Part shown: positions 22,099 to 31,776 of the stretch, in pieces
Position numbering within the stretch: the stretch's first letter is position 1
Layout of the letters: each line of letters begins with the position of its first letter
Origin: Globodera rostochiensis
Taxonomy: Eukaryota > Nematoda > Chromadorea > Rhabditida > Heteroderidae
Direction of reading: 5' to 3'
DNA: 64,000 bases
Assembly: GCA_018350325.1 (NCBI GenBank)
Contig: JAEVLN010000011.1
Location: 1,732,449 to 1,796,448, forward strand
Notes under the pieces: model-generated
The model's database searches: none
Told to the model about the DNA's origin: nothing
Seen by the model: the letters and a program-made list of their open reading frames with translations, nothing else
Program-made: the position numbers and the translations under genes

Positions 22099-23816
22099 TC
22101 AAATTCCCTCGGTCCATTTACTCGTTGGGCTCACTGGACTTCCGTTTGCGTCAATTATTCTGAAAATAATAAAAATTTTACGATGGGAGGTGAAAGTTTG
22201 CGACTTCATTACGTACCCGTCGCCGATGTCCCAATCGTTACAGCGAATAGTTATGCAATTCCATTGACGGTACTCTTTCCACTCAATTGCCTCTTTCTCC
22301 CATTTAGTCCATTTGTCCTCCTCTCGACCAATTGGACAACGCACCAACAACTCCAATTTGTTGTTAATACGTCGCAATGACAATCGCTCCCGCGTCCAAT
22401 TGTTTGTCAGCTCAAATAGCTCAACGTAAAAGAGACCAAAACAAAATCTGATTATGAAATTGACAGGCTCTAAAGCATTGACAAATGCCTAAAACGAAGG
22501 AAATAATTACTCTCAAACTGATTATACGAAGGAGAAATACCCTTTTGAGCCCTTCAATTTTTGCCTTAGGATCTCCATAATAAAGCATCTTCGGAAGACC
22601 ATCCCCGCGGGGAGTAAGCAACCATTTGGCCAAGGCTTGGCCGGATGAAGCTTCAGCGTTGTCTTCGGCCGGAAATTCGGGGAAAAATTGCGAGGAATGA
22701 ATCGATCGGAGATTTGCGCAATTGCGAAGAACCGCCGGAGAGAACCATCGCAAACCGTCGACATCGGGGTACTCCAAATGAAGAAAGCTGCAAATGTTGC
22801 CACTGACCAAAGGCAAAATATTTTGCCGAATGATTTCCCAGCTGCGGCTTTGGTCGTCGAAGCTTGTAATAATCACAGTGGTCTCGGAAGCGTCAAAAAG
22901 ACGGCGAATGCGTTGAAGGAATTCGATGACGGTTTGGTTGATGTAACTGAAATCCATCCTTTACACTTTGTACCTAATTTAAGAAGGAAGCGACCAGATT
23001 TTAAGCTCTTTGTATCCGATCACTTTGTCAGGAAGCAGCTCTTGAGGAATTGGCAGCCGTCCACCAAAGCGTTCGTTGAACATTTCTGCGCTATCCCCTC
23101 CGATTGCAGGACGAATTCTCAGCCAATTACTCAACGAACATTTGCTCAGTTTTGCGCTATAAATTCTGATCGAACCCAACGACCATTCCCTCGACTTGAA
23201 ATGGACGTCCACCAAAACGTCCAATCGATCACTGATCAGCGCCATTTTCAGTCCGACGTCAAAAGGGTCAAGAAAAGCGAAGACTTCGTACCAAATGTCA
23301 TCACAAATGAAACTAAAATTTGGGATTTACCATATATTCTAAAATACCGAAGCGGGCCACTCGCGTCCCAGCGACTTGAAAGCATCGGAACTTTTCTCAA
23401 CCTGCGCGAAAACAGAAACGCATCATTCGAAAGATCCAAAAGAGTTACAGCAAAGTCGAAATTGTTTGATAAGTTTCAAAAATTATCGAGCTTTTTCGTG
23501 GGTTTCTGATCATAACTTTTTAAACATTGATTTACTGCTTAGTTTAGTTTACAAATAGCTTCTATTCATATGGAGCTTAACCAATGTTATAAGGCTTAAC
23601 TGGTTTAGTGCGGTGTAAATAAAGTTATGGCACCTCAAATTCGCTTGGACGGAACTGGCCGGAACGCGACTGACCCCCACCCTAAAATACAGCCCCCGGG
23701 GGCTCTATTTTTCATTATTTTATATACGGTATTGCTTTGATTTGATTGATTAGGGAATTAACTCACATTTCCTTCATTTGTTGTTTCTGCTTCGCTTCGC
23801 TTTCGTTGTCCGACAT
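22099..23816 (-). CDS. F-box-family protein, intact (368 aa)
   Basis: Exons on the minus strand: 23816-23767, 23312-22995, 22946-22541, 22488-22217, 22159-22099; phases match and the total is 368 codons plus stop. It begins [16 protein letters not shown]. An F-box-like helical segment follows ([20 protein letters not shown], then [20 protein letters not shown]), and then a long family-specific region with [32 protein letters not shown] and [16 protein letters not shown]. The last exon is short and variable ([14 protein letters not shown]). I know similar sequences as a large F-box-annotated family in cyst nematodes; the substrate is unknown. It lies divergently from the F-box/Skp1 locus at 19443-21695, with 3' ends facing. 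Confidence 0.78.
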
Positions 23817-23829
23817 TTTGTAGAAATTC

Positions 23830-23997
23830 CAAATATTCGGGAAAAAATGCTTGAAATGCTCGTCCACAAAAGCGTCAAATCGATCACTGATCAGCGCCAT
23901 TTTCAGTCCAACGTCAAAAGGGCGAATGACGAAAACTTCAAGCCAAATGTCGTCACAAATAAAACTGAAATTTGGGATTCATTGCTTTTGATATGAT
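23830..23997 (-). pseudogene. Truncated F-box-family exon 2
   Basis: On the minus strand, after a TTTCAG acceptor, an open segment reads [11 protein letters not shown]...[19 protein letters not shown] and then stops matching the family. It runs straight into the conserved 5' leader (GCATTTTTTCCCGAATA) and start codon of the gene at 23816. The junction looks like a recombination or unequal-crossover breakpoint between family members. Confidence 0.65.
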
Positions 23998-24242
23998 TTA
24001 TAAAAAAGGGTCGGACTTTTCTAATCTTGAAGAAACTCGAAAAAACAAAAACTTGAATGACTTTTTATGAAAAATTTTTGGAAAAAATGAGTGATCTTGG
24101 CAAGAAAAATTAAAATTGAGTTTAAGCATCTTTCTAAAGTTTTTGATAAATGGCAACTAGTCTCAAAAAAATCACAAAAATTTTAAATTGTCTCAAGATT
24201 ATTTTATTCATAAAAAACTCGAAATATTAGTCATTCTTAGAC

Positions 24243-25047
24243 CGCTGCCGTGCATTTCGCCTATGTACCACTTCGCCTACGTACCATTTCGCCTATGTAC
24301 CATTTCGCCTACAAAGCAAAAAAGTACCACTTCGCCTACAAAGCCAAAAAATACCACTTCGCCTACGTACCATTTCGCCTACAAAGCTAAAAAGTACCAC
24401 TTCGCCTATAAATTTTAAAATTCAGTTTTTAACATTTCCTTTGACAAATTGAAGGCGTATTTGGTAGATTAAGTCAGATCGAGGGCAAAAGCATTGAATA
24501 AATTCATTCTAGCACACGTATAATTCATAGTTGATTTATAGATAAACGAAAATGAATCTCGAAAATTTTGTTGCGCAACAAAGTTGAGGCCAGTAGAAGA
24601 AGAAGAAGCAGTACATTGCGGTAAAGCACAGTACAGTTCGAGAAGAAACAAATCAGTAATTACTTCATCGAGATTTGCCGAACTGTTTGCGGAGATGGGC
24701 ACAGAATTGCAGAGTTAATAAAATTTGAAGCTTTTATGCTTTCGCGCATTACCAAAATGCTTTCGTTTGTTAAGAAAATTAAAAAAAAATAAATTGAATT
24801 TTTAAAATTTGTAGGCGAAATGGTACTTTTTGGCTGTGTAGGCAAAATGGTCGGTAGGCGAAATGGTATATAGGCAAAGTGGTATTTTTTAGCTTCGTAG
24901 GCGAAATGGTACTTTTTAGCTTTATAGGCGAAATGGTACATAGGCGAAATGGTACGTAGGCGAAGTGGTATTTTTTGGCTTTGTAGGCGAAGTGGTACAT
25001 TTTGATTGTGTAGGCGAAGTGGTACATAGGCGAAATGCAGCCGCGCC
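24243..25047. mobile_element. Non-autonomous MULE-like element with tandem-repeat inverted termini, 9-bp TSD
   Basis: Left (24257-24412) and right (24813-25036) arms are inverted relative to each other. Both are made of tandem copies of ACCATTTCGCCTAC-type units, some carrying an AAAGCCAAAAA insert. The outermost ends share TGCATTTCGCCTATGTACC. The element is flanked by perfect direct repeats TTCTTAGAC (24234-24242 and 25048-25056); a 9-bp duplication is the length typical of Mutator-like elements. The 400-bp core has no recognisable transposase. Confidence 0.75.
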
Positions 25048-25099
25048 TTCTTAGACACGTTAAAACGACCAAATTCTTAGACACGTTAAAACGACCAAA
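25047..25099. repeat. Two tandem 26-bp copies next to the MULE-like insertion
   Basis: TTCTTAGACACGTTAAAACG plus CACAA-type tail occurs twice in direct order, and the first copy contains the right target-site duplication. This suggests the element entered, or was moved by recombination at, a pre-existing short tandem repeat. Confidence 0.6.
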
Positions 25100-25148
25100 T
25101 TTCCGAGGGGGTAACGATTGGGGCGGGGCGCCAGGGAAAAATAATTTA

Positions 25149-25904
25149 AATGTTGATTATAGAGCCCAGAAAGGCCCAAATCATAAACCAATCGACTCCA
25201 CTCTAAAATGTTTTTAAGGAAAAAACGATCATCAAAAGGCTCTCAGATCACCTTCGAGAAAATTAGGGTGCGGACGGGTACCCGAGTCGGGCGGGTATCG
25301 GGCGGGTACTTCATAAAAATTGCAATAAAATTTGAATTTTCTTGTCAAGATCCTTCAAAGAAGAATTCCTTTACCCACAAAATGCATCACATTAAATCAG
25401 AGTATGGATATCTGCGGATTTTTCCTCATTCTGTGGTTTTTGGAAAGGTCAATGAGGATTTTTTTTTGAAATACGGATTTGCGGATTTTTGTGGTTTTTG
25501 GAAGGACATGAGGCCAAATTTTCAAAATGAGGTTTTTTGTAGGTTTTCAAAAGTTCAAGCGATTTTTTAAAGCAAAAAAGCATCACATTTCTTCCAATTT
25601 TGGTTGCAAATCTCTTGACAAATTGAGTCAAAAAAAAAAATTCCCCCGGCGGCGCCTATCGGCACCGCCGAACCCCCCCCCCCTCTTTTTCCCAAAAATT
25701 TTTGAAAAATCTCACGCAAAAAAATGATGCAAAATCGCTAAAAATGCTCATTTGTGACAGGAAGTTGCTCAAGTCGATTGTTGGTAACCAGAAATATAAC
25801 GAATAAAGTTATGTTTACTTTTTTGTGGTTTTAATGAAGAAATATCGAATATGCGGATTTTAGTTACCAAATGAGTTTTTTCTCTGGGCTCTATTATCAA
25901 CATT
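25149..25904. mobile_element. MITE with 22-bp terminal inverted repeats, 756 bp
   Basis: The left end AATGTTGATTATAGAGCCCA and the inverted right end at 25883-25904 match at 21 of 22 positions. The interior includes a TGCGGATTTT...CAATGAGGATTTTTT segment also found at 41350-41470, and one GC-rich hairpin motif at 25648-25669. No clear target duplication was seen, so superfamily is undetermined. Confidence 0.55.
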
Positions 25905-25946
25905 TACCGAAATCCGATCCCCCAACTCATTAGGGAACAAACTCAC

Positions 25947-25996
25947 ATTTCCTCCATTTGCTGTTGCTGCTCCAATTCGCTTGCGTTGTCCGACAT
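25947..25996 (-). pseudogene. Orphan first exon of the F-box family
   Basis: Exactly 50 bp, as in the two intact paralogues: ATG start, reading MSDNASELEQQQQMEE, ending AT|GTGAGTT. No exon 2 follows on the minus strand; downstream is the MITE at 25149-25904. The insertion or a deletion probably removed the rest of the gene. Confidence 0.65.
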
Positions 25997-26024
25997 CTTA
26001 GTATTATTTAGCACAGTTTGTTTC

Positions 26025-26340
26025 TTAGATTAGTAGGCTTAAATTCCATCCCAAACCTTATAAATATTCAAAAAAATTGATTCAAATGAATGTGAGACAA
26101 AGCTTATCCCCCAAGGGGGGTTGACTTTTTGAATTATTTTATTGCGTTTCAAAAATAATTATTCATAATTATTAATAAATAAACAAATGTATTTAAAAAC
26201 AATAAATGGATGTGAGACAAAGTTTATCCCCCAAGGGGAGTCCTTTATGGAGAAATAATAATGTTTGGAAAAAAGAAGCGACGCCAAAATGAGTGAGTTC
26301 ATCGATTGAAGGCAACGGGCGAAAGAGTAAACAGCTTTAA
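26025..26340. repeat. Dispersed repeat, copy 1
   Basis: Contains AGATTAGTAGGCTTAAATTC, GATTCAAATGAATGTGAGAC and CTTATCCCCCAAGGGG, followed by a second TGTGAGACAAAGTTTATCC block and GAAGCGACGCCAAAATGAGTG. The same segments recur at 28405-28495, 28685-28865 and 34142-34315. It lies immediately upstream of the orphan F-box first exon. Confidence 0.6.
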
Positions 26341-26580
26341 TTATCGGGTTTGAAATCATAAACTGGGTCCAGAATGCCGGATTTAAGACCGGCATTCTGC
26401 GACCCTAAGCTTCATCCTTAACTGATTCAGACATTCTTAAAGCTCTCTCAAAGAGATGAAGCTATTGCTAAGCTAAAGCTTTGCTTAAACAAATCAAAAA
26501 GGTTTATGGCCTAAAAACCCTAAAATTCGGAATTATCCCCCACTGGACTCTATAACCGGTCCATGCATCATCCTCAAAAC

Positions 26581-27730
26581 TAGTGATCGGCCAGAAGGGT
26601 CGGTCGGTACCGGTACCGAAAAGTACCGAAAAAGTCCAAAATGTTTCGGTCGGTACTTTTCGGTAAAGTACCGAAAAAGTACCGGTACCGAAAAGTACCG
26701 AAAAAAACTGTCGGTACTTTTTCGGTTTTCGGTACCAAAATTTTTTAGGGTAACTTTTTAACAAAAAATCGTTTATTTTGGAAATCTTGGCTATATCAAT
26801 ATTTATAATTGAGTTTTGGGAAATTGCCGTTAAAAAAATCAGCATTCGACCTGTTCCTGTCTAATGGTAAGAATTTTAATAGTTTTTGGATCAGTTTGAA
26901 GGGGATCGGCGGTGCCGATAGGCGCCGCCGAGAAAATTTTTTATTTTTGATGGAATTTGTGAAGAAAAATGGCCCAAAAAATGCATCCAGAAAGGCTAAA
27001 AATGATTAAGAAAAATTAAAAATCAAATAAGATTTCAAAATTTTCCGGACATTATTGAATCCAGATTCCGAGCTCTTATTTCCAAAAACTTTAATTTTAA
27101 GTTCAAAAACAAGAAGAAATAAAATTTAAGCCGTTTTATTAGGGGGGTCTTTGTAGGTGAACGGCGATGCCGATAGGCGTAGCCGAGAGGAAAAAATGAA
27201 AATTCGTACGATTTTATTAAGAAATCTTGTCCAATTTCGATAACTAAAATGGTGAAAAAAAGTAATTCTTTATGAAAAATTAATTTGCTAATAACTTTCT
27301 TGGAAAAAACCAAGAACTTCCTAAATATCAATTTTAAAAATCTTAAATACATATTTATAAACAATATTGTTTTCCTTTGCCATGAAGTTAATTGAAAGAC
27401 ACAAAAAACTATTTACACAGTCGGGGGTTTGAACCCCAGGCAACCACATCACTCACCAGCAGGGTATTCAATAAAAATAATAAAAAGAAATTTGACTCGA
27501 GGACTCGAACCTCAGACAATAAGGTCTTTTGATTCACATTTTAACTACTGAGCCACGTGGTTTGATGAGCAAACGTTGAAAAATTCAAATATATTACCAA
27601 TTTTTCCGTTCGGTACTTTTTTCGGGACTCAAATTTTGTTCGGTCGGTACTTTTCGGTAAAGTACCGAAGCCTGAGTACCGAAAAGTACCGAAAAAGCTT
27701 CGGTACTTTCCCCGTACCGACCGAACACTA
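26581..27730. mobile_element. hAT-type non-autonomous element, 1150 bp, with CGGTAC-repeat arms
   Basis: Flanked by perfect 8-bp direct repeats CTCAAAAC (26573-26580 and 27731-27738), the hallmark of hAT insertion. Ends are TAGTGATCGGCC and, inverted, TAGTGTTCGGTC. Both arms are packed with self-complementary CGGTACTTTTCGGTA-type repeats. The interior holds two GC-rich hairpin motifs (26908-26929 and 27163-27184) and a tRNA-like segment (27493-27560). No transposase. Confidence 0.78.
27493..27560 (-). other. tRNA-like sequence (A and B boxes), probably a tRNA relic
   Basis: On the minus strand TGGCTCAGTAGTT fits an RNA polymerase III A box and GGTTCGAGTCC fits the B box, at tRNA-like spacing with a T-arm stem. 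The two acceptor arms do not pair, so a functional tRNA is unlikely. It lies inside the hAT-type element at 26581-27730. Confidence 0.4.
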
Positions 27731-27738
27731 CTCAAAAC

Positions 27739-28404
27739 CCCTCAAGAGTAAAGCGATTTTTTTGTGATAAAAATTATCTGTGGATTTCTCGAATGTTTGA
27801 GTTGGCCCAACAACTCAGAATCACAATAGAAAATCACCAAAAACTTTTTGTTAGGAGGCGACAGCTCGCCAAAAACCTTGTTGTGGCTAATTTTTGCTTT
27901 TCTGAGAGAATTTTAACCAGCGATTATTCTAAAAAAATTTGCGAGTGAGGAGGGATTTGCGCAAGAGAATTTTAGAAATTTTGTTGAGATTTTTGCATTG
28001 TTTTGTTAAGAAAAACTGCATCAAAATTAACAAAATTTGCTCAACACTTTAGGATATTTCCAAATTTTCGATAAATTGACTATAACTTTTGAATTCAAAT
28101 TTCTTTAAAAAATATGGGGTAAAAATTGCTTTGTTTTTTCTGCATTTTATGACTTGTTTTATTTGGTTGAGTTTAAATACAAAATATTTTTGCCGGAGGC
28201 CCATTTGTATCGACTTGCCGATGCTGGTATAAACGAATGATAATCTGTGCAGTTCGGGAAAGAAATCAAAAAAAGCTGTAAAAGTCAAAAAAAATTGCAA
28301 AGATTTGTTTTAGGCAAAAAAAAAGAATGAGAAAAGCGCCGGAGGCCAATTTTGTATTTAATATTCTTTGAACGGAAAAAAGATAAATATACTTTATGCT
28401 TCTC
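27739..28404. other. AT-rich gene-free stretch
   Basis: No exon series or repeat architecture recognised. It contains a few GCCGGAGGCC-type short motifs that recur near 28340 and 28625. Confidence 0.45.
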
Positions 28405-28495
28405 AGATTAGTGGGCTAAATTCCATCCTAAACTTTTCAAAAATTGATTCAAATGAATGTGAGACAAAGTTTATCCCCCAAGGGGGGTTGATTTT
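28405..28495. repeat. Dispersed repeat, copy 2 (short)
   Basis: CAGATTAGTGGGCTAAATTC and GATTCAAATGAATGTGAGAC followed by TTTATCCCCCAAGGGG; truncated relative to the copy at 28685-28865. Confidence 0.6.
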
Positions 28496-28684
28496 TTGAT
28501 TTTATTTTATTATGCGAAATGTCTATTGAAGAAACGTCGTTGACAAAATGTTCTATTGACAAAACTTCATGGAATCCTTAATTTTGCTTCAAAACTCGGT
28601 TTTAGAAAAAGGATGAGAAAATTGCCGGGGGCAATTTTATATTTAAAATTTCTAAGAACAAAAAAAAGTGAAAATATTTCAAGT

Positions 28685-28865
28685 TCTCAGATTAGTGGGC
28701 TAAATTCCATCCCAAACTTTATAAATATTCAAAAATTGATTCAAATGGATGTGAGACAAAGTTTATCCCTCAAGGGGCCTTTATAACCGGAGAAACAATA
28801 ATTGTTTGGAAAAAGGAAGCGACGCCAAAAATGAGTGGGTTCATCGATTGGATAAAAAGCTTTAA
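28685..28865. repeat. Dispersed repeat, copy 3
   Basis: Same order of blocks as at 26025: CAGATTAGTGGGCTAAATTC, a TGTGAGACAAAGTTTATCC block, GGAGAAACAATAATTGTTTG and GAAGCGACGCCAAAAATGAG. Confidence 0.6.
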
Positions 28866-29062
28866 TTGGCACACCACAAATACGCAAAATTTAGTTTAAT
28901 TTAATATTAAATAAAACGAAATAAAACTTAAAAACAATATAGTAAGAGCATTTTTTGCTTTAAGCTCATTTAATGAAACGGCTTGCCAAACTTTCGGATA
29001 AAAAAAAGTTGGCACACTTTTTCTGATGCGCTTTTAGAGATTCGAATAGTTATGGTTAGAGC

Positions 29063-30122
29063 TAGGGTTGGGCCCCCGACAGGGATGGGCGGAAATTTAT
29101 TTTCAAAAAACGGAAAACGGAAATATTTTTTTTAACGGAAAACGGAAAAAGGGCCAAAAACAACGGAAAACGGAAAAATTTTCAAATAAAATAAAAAAAT
29201 AATTTTTTTTTTTAAAATAATTTATTTAATAAATATTTTTTGAAATATTAACAGCAATTATTTTTAAAAATTTTGAAGGATGTCTTTTTTTCAGCGGCCT
29301 TCTAAATCTATTTTAAGCTTTTGGGTGGGGTGGGTCGGCGGTGCCGATAGGCGCCGCCGGAGAAAATTTTGAAATTTTGACTTAATTTGCTAAGAGATTT
29401 TCAACAAAAATTTAAAAAATCGGCACTTTTTTTGGTAAGAAAATCGCTCCAAAAATGAATATGCAAAACAAAAGCACCCCTAATATTTTTTGATTTCGTC
29501 CAACAAAAAATGAATGAAAAGCTTGTGAATTGTCATCTAAAATATTTGTTTCTAAATTAGAAAAAGTTAAAAAGAATTTTTAAAATTGTTTAAATTTATT
29601 TATTTTTTACAAAATGAGTGAAAGAAATCGATGGTTAGGTGGTTTGTCTCTTCGGAAAGTAAATGTTCGTGTAAGTTCGAATCCGCTTGAGTTCGATCAT
29701 TATTCACTTTTATTCGGCCTCCATTCTCTTCGCTCTTTCATTAAGGAAACCCTTTTTTAATAATTTTTCAAATATTTTAATTAAAATGCGCGCAAAAAAA
29801 AAAGATTTTTTGAAAAAAATTCGCTTCATCTTCTGAATTTGTGCTGCAATTTTCTTAACAATGATTGCCAATTGGTTGCAAATCGCTCAACAAATAGAGT
29901 AAAAAATTCTTCTCGGCGGCGCCTATCGGCACCGCCTTAAAAATTATCGACTCTAATGTCAATAAAATTCGGAAATTATTCAAAAAAAAACAAAAAATAG
30001 TAATTTTTAAAAAACCCCGCAACCCCGACCCCGACCGATTTGGGTAACCCCGACCCCGACAGTCCTGCCCCCGCAAAACTCCGACCCCGCATTCCCAACC
30101 CCGCACGCGGGGGCCCAACCCT
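29063..30122. mobile_element. hAT-type non-autonomous element, 1060 bp
   Basis: Perfect terminal inverted repeats TAGGGTTGGGCCCCCG and CGGGGGCCCAACCCTA. Flanking octamers GTTAGAGC and GTTATAGC match at 7 of 8 positions. A second hAT-like end (CAGGGATGGGCGGAAA, from about 29081) sits just inside the left end. The interior carries two inverted copies of the GC-rich hairpin motif (29337-29358 and 29915-29936) and a tRNA-like A/B-box segment around 29632-29690. Confidence 0.72.
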
Positions 30123-30561
30123 AGTTATAGCAGAGCGGGGCCGGGGGATTTTTTGCACAAACCGGGATAAAATAAATTCCAGTCAAAAAAAGAAGAAATA
30201 ATCGGACAAAATTAAAGCTTTATAAAAAAGCGGGATCTTTTAAGGGCGATCCGGTATGTTTGTTTGAGTGTACCCTGAAAAATGGATATTTAATTTGTAT
30301 TTTTAATAAAATTAACCCGGGGTATTTTTCTTAAATATTCTTAACCCTGACTCGTAGCAGGGTTAACGATTTATTTAATACATATTAAAATCAATTTAAT
30401 TCAAATTAAACACCGAAAGTTGTTTATAATGCTGCCCGCCCCCGATCAACTTCTTTTGTTTGGCATTTTTTCAATTAATTCATAAAAGACAAAAGTAAGT
30501 ACATAATGTATAAAACATCACAGCATTAATGTACAGAAAGAGTCATTTTCAGCGGATTCAT

Positions 30562-31199
30562 TCATTTTTTGCCGTATCCATAGCCTCCGCCTCCGAAACC
30601 CCCGAAGGCTCCTCCATAGCCGCCGCCATATCCGTAAGCTGAAAAGTTGGTAATTTGTATCCGATCAGACAGCTAATTAATTGCTTATGACACTAATTTT
30701 AATAGCTCAGAAGTCTTGACATCGAGCCGAGAAAAGTCCCGAGCTTTTGGGGTCTCTGTATCGGGCTAATAAACCTGGACTTGTTGTTCAAGAATTTTTT
30801 TTTCTCAAAGCGTGGGATTTGGTTGAAAAAATCTCGATTATATTGGTTTTACTCTCAAATCTTGAGCCTTATTTGAAAGTAAAATTGCTGTGCAATTATA
30901 GAAATATGAAATTTTAAATAAAATTAAAAAAAAAAACAAGATCCTGCTCAAGTTTCAAGTCTTGTCAAGTCCTTGGTCGTTTTTAAATTGCACTTACACT
31001 TTTTCACGTACACCACAGGTGGTGGAGGCGGCGGCGGTGGTGGCGGCAGCGGTGGTGGCACAACCGGCACGGGCATGGGATCAAATGGAGCAGCGCCAAA
31101 GAAGTCGAAGGGTCCTCCGAACGAAGCAAATGCAGTGGCGATGAACAGGGAAAGCACACAGAGTCCAACAAGTACTTTTGAGCGGAACAGCAGGGCCAT
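30562..31199 (-). CDS. Small secreted Pro-rich and Gly/Tyr-rich protein (92 aa)
   Basis: Two minus-strand exons (31199-30998 and 30638-30562) join in phase 1. The first encodes a clear signal peptide (MALLFRSKVLVGLCVLSLF, cleavage probably after AFA), then FGGPFDFFGAAPFDPMP, a run of about ten prolines and VVYVKK. The second encodes YGYGGGYGGAFGGFGGGGYG and ends YGKK. Short secreted YGGYG-type proteins in nematodes include antimicrobial-like peptides and cuticle or gland products; which applies here is unknown. An in-frame ATG ten codons upstream (31229) is an alternative start. A TATA box lies about 95 bp upstream of the chosen ATG. Confidence 0.68.
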
Positions 31200-31229
31200 G
31201 TTTCGTCGAAGAGAAATTGGAAATGCCAA

Positions 31230-31776
31230 AAAATTTGGGGTAAAAAGTTCGGTTGTATGAATGAATGATGCTCACTTCTGCCGGAAGCTGTCCATTTATA
31301 TGCAAGAGGAGGCCCAATTTTGTCCAAAATTGCTGCACTTTACACATGAACAACGTCTTGAACACGATGGGCGGGCGGTTGGTTGGTTGGTGGCCAACAC
31401 TTTTTCTCGTCGTCGTTTCTTGTCGTTGTACATTTATTTTCCATTTTTTGTAAAAAATTGGACATGCAAAGCGAAAGCATTTTGTGGTTGTGGGGGGGGG
31501 GACCTTTTGCACTGTAAAAAATTGCTTTTGCTTCCCCGCCGCCGGGGCAAGCAGGTGAAGGACAAAATTAGCTGCCGCCGCCGTCTGATGTTCAGGGACG
31601 GACATAAACTCGTTTCCGCCGCGACTCCGTCCATCACAAAGCATTCATTTGCCCCAATTTCTGTACCCTTTTTGTGCTTCTACAAAATTATAAGAAAATA
31701 AAATTTAACTTTCCACCACATACAAAGTAAATATAACAATTCAATTTATTCTTCCACCAAATTCCCCCCGGTCCAT
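31230..31776. other. Spacer between the secreted-protein gene and the F-box gene
   Basis: Holds the promoter of the secreted-protein gene and the 3' region of the F-box gene; both genes are on the minus strand. A short G run occurs at 31490-31501. No further exon recognised. Confidence 0.45.
31295..31300 (-). promoter_or_regulatory. TATA box (TATAAA) of the secreted-protein gene
   Basis: Minus strand GCATATAAATGG lies 65-70 bp upstream of the upper ATG (31229) and about 95 bp upstream of the preferred one. The spacing suits a short 5' leader. Confidence 0.5.

Noticed and set aside
22688..23509. 273-codon + strand frame overlapping the F-box gene
   Set aside because: It is antisense to the intact minus-strand gene, whose exon phases and paralogue conservation are decisive.
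27493..27560. Functional tRNA gene
   Set aside because: A and B boxes are present but the acceptor arms do not pair and the segment lies inside a transposon; recorded as a relic only.
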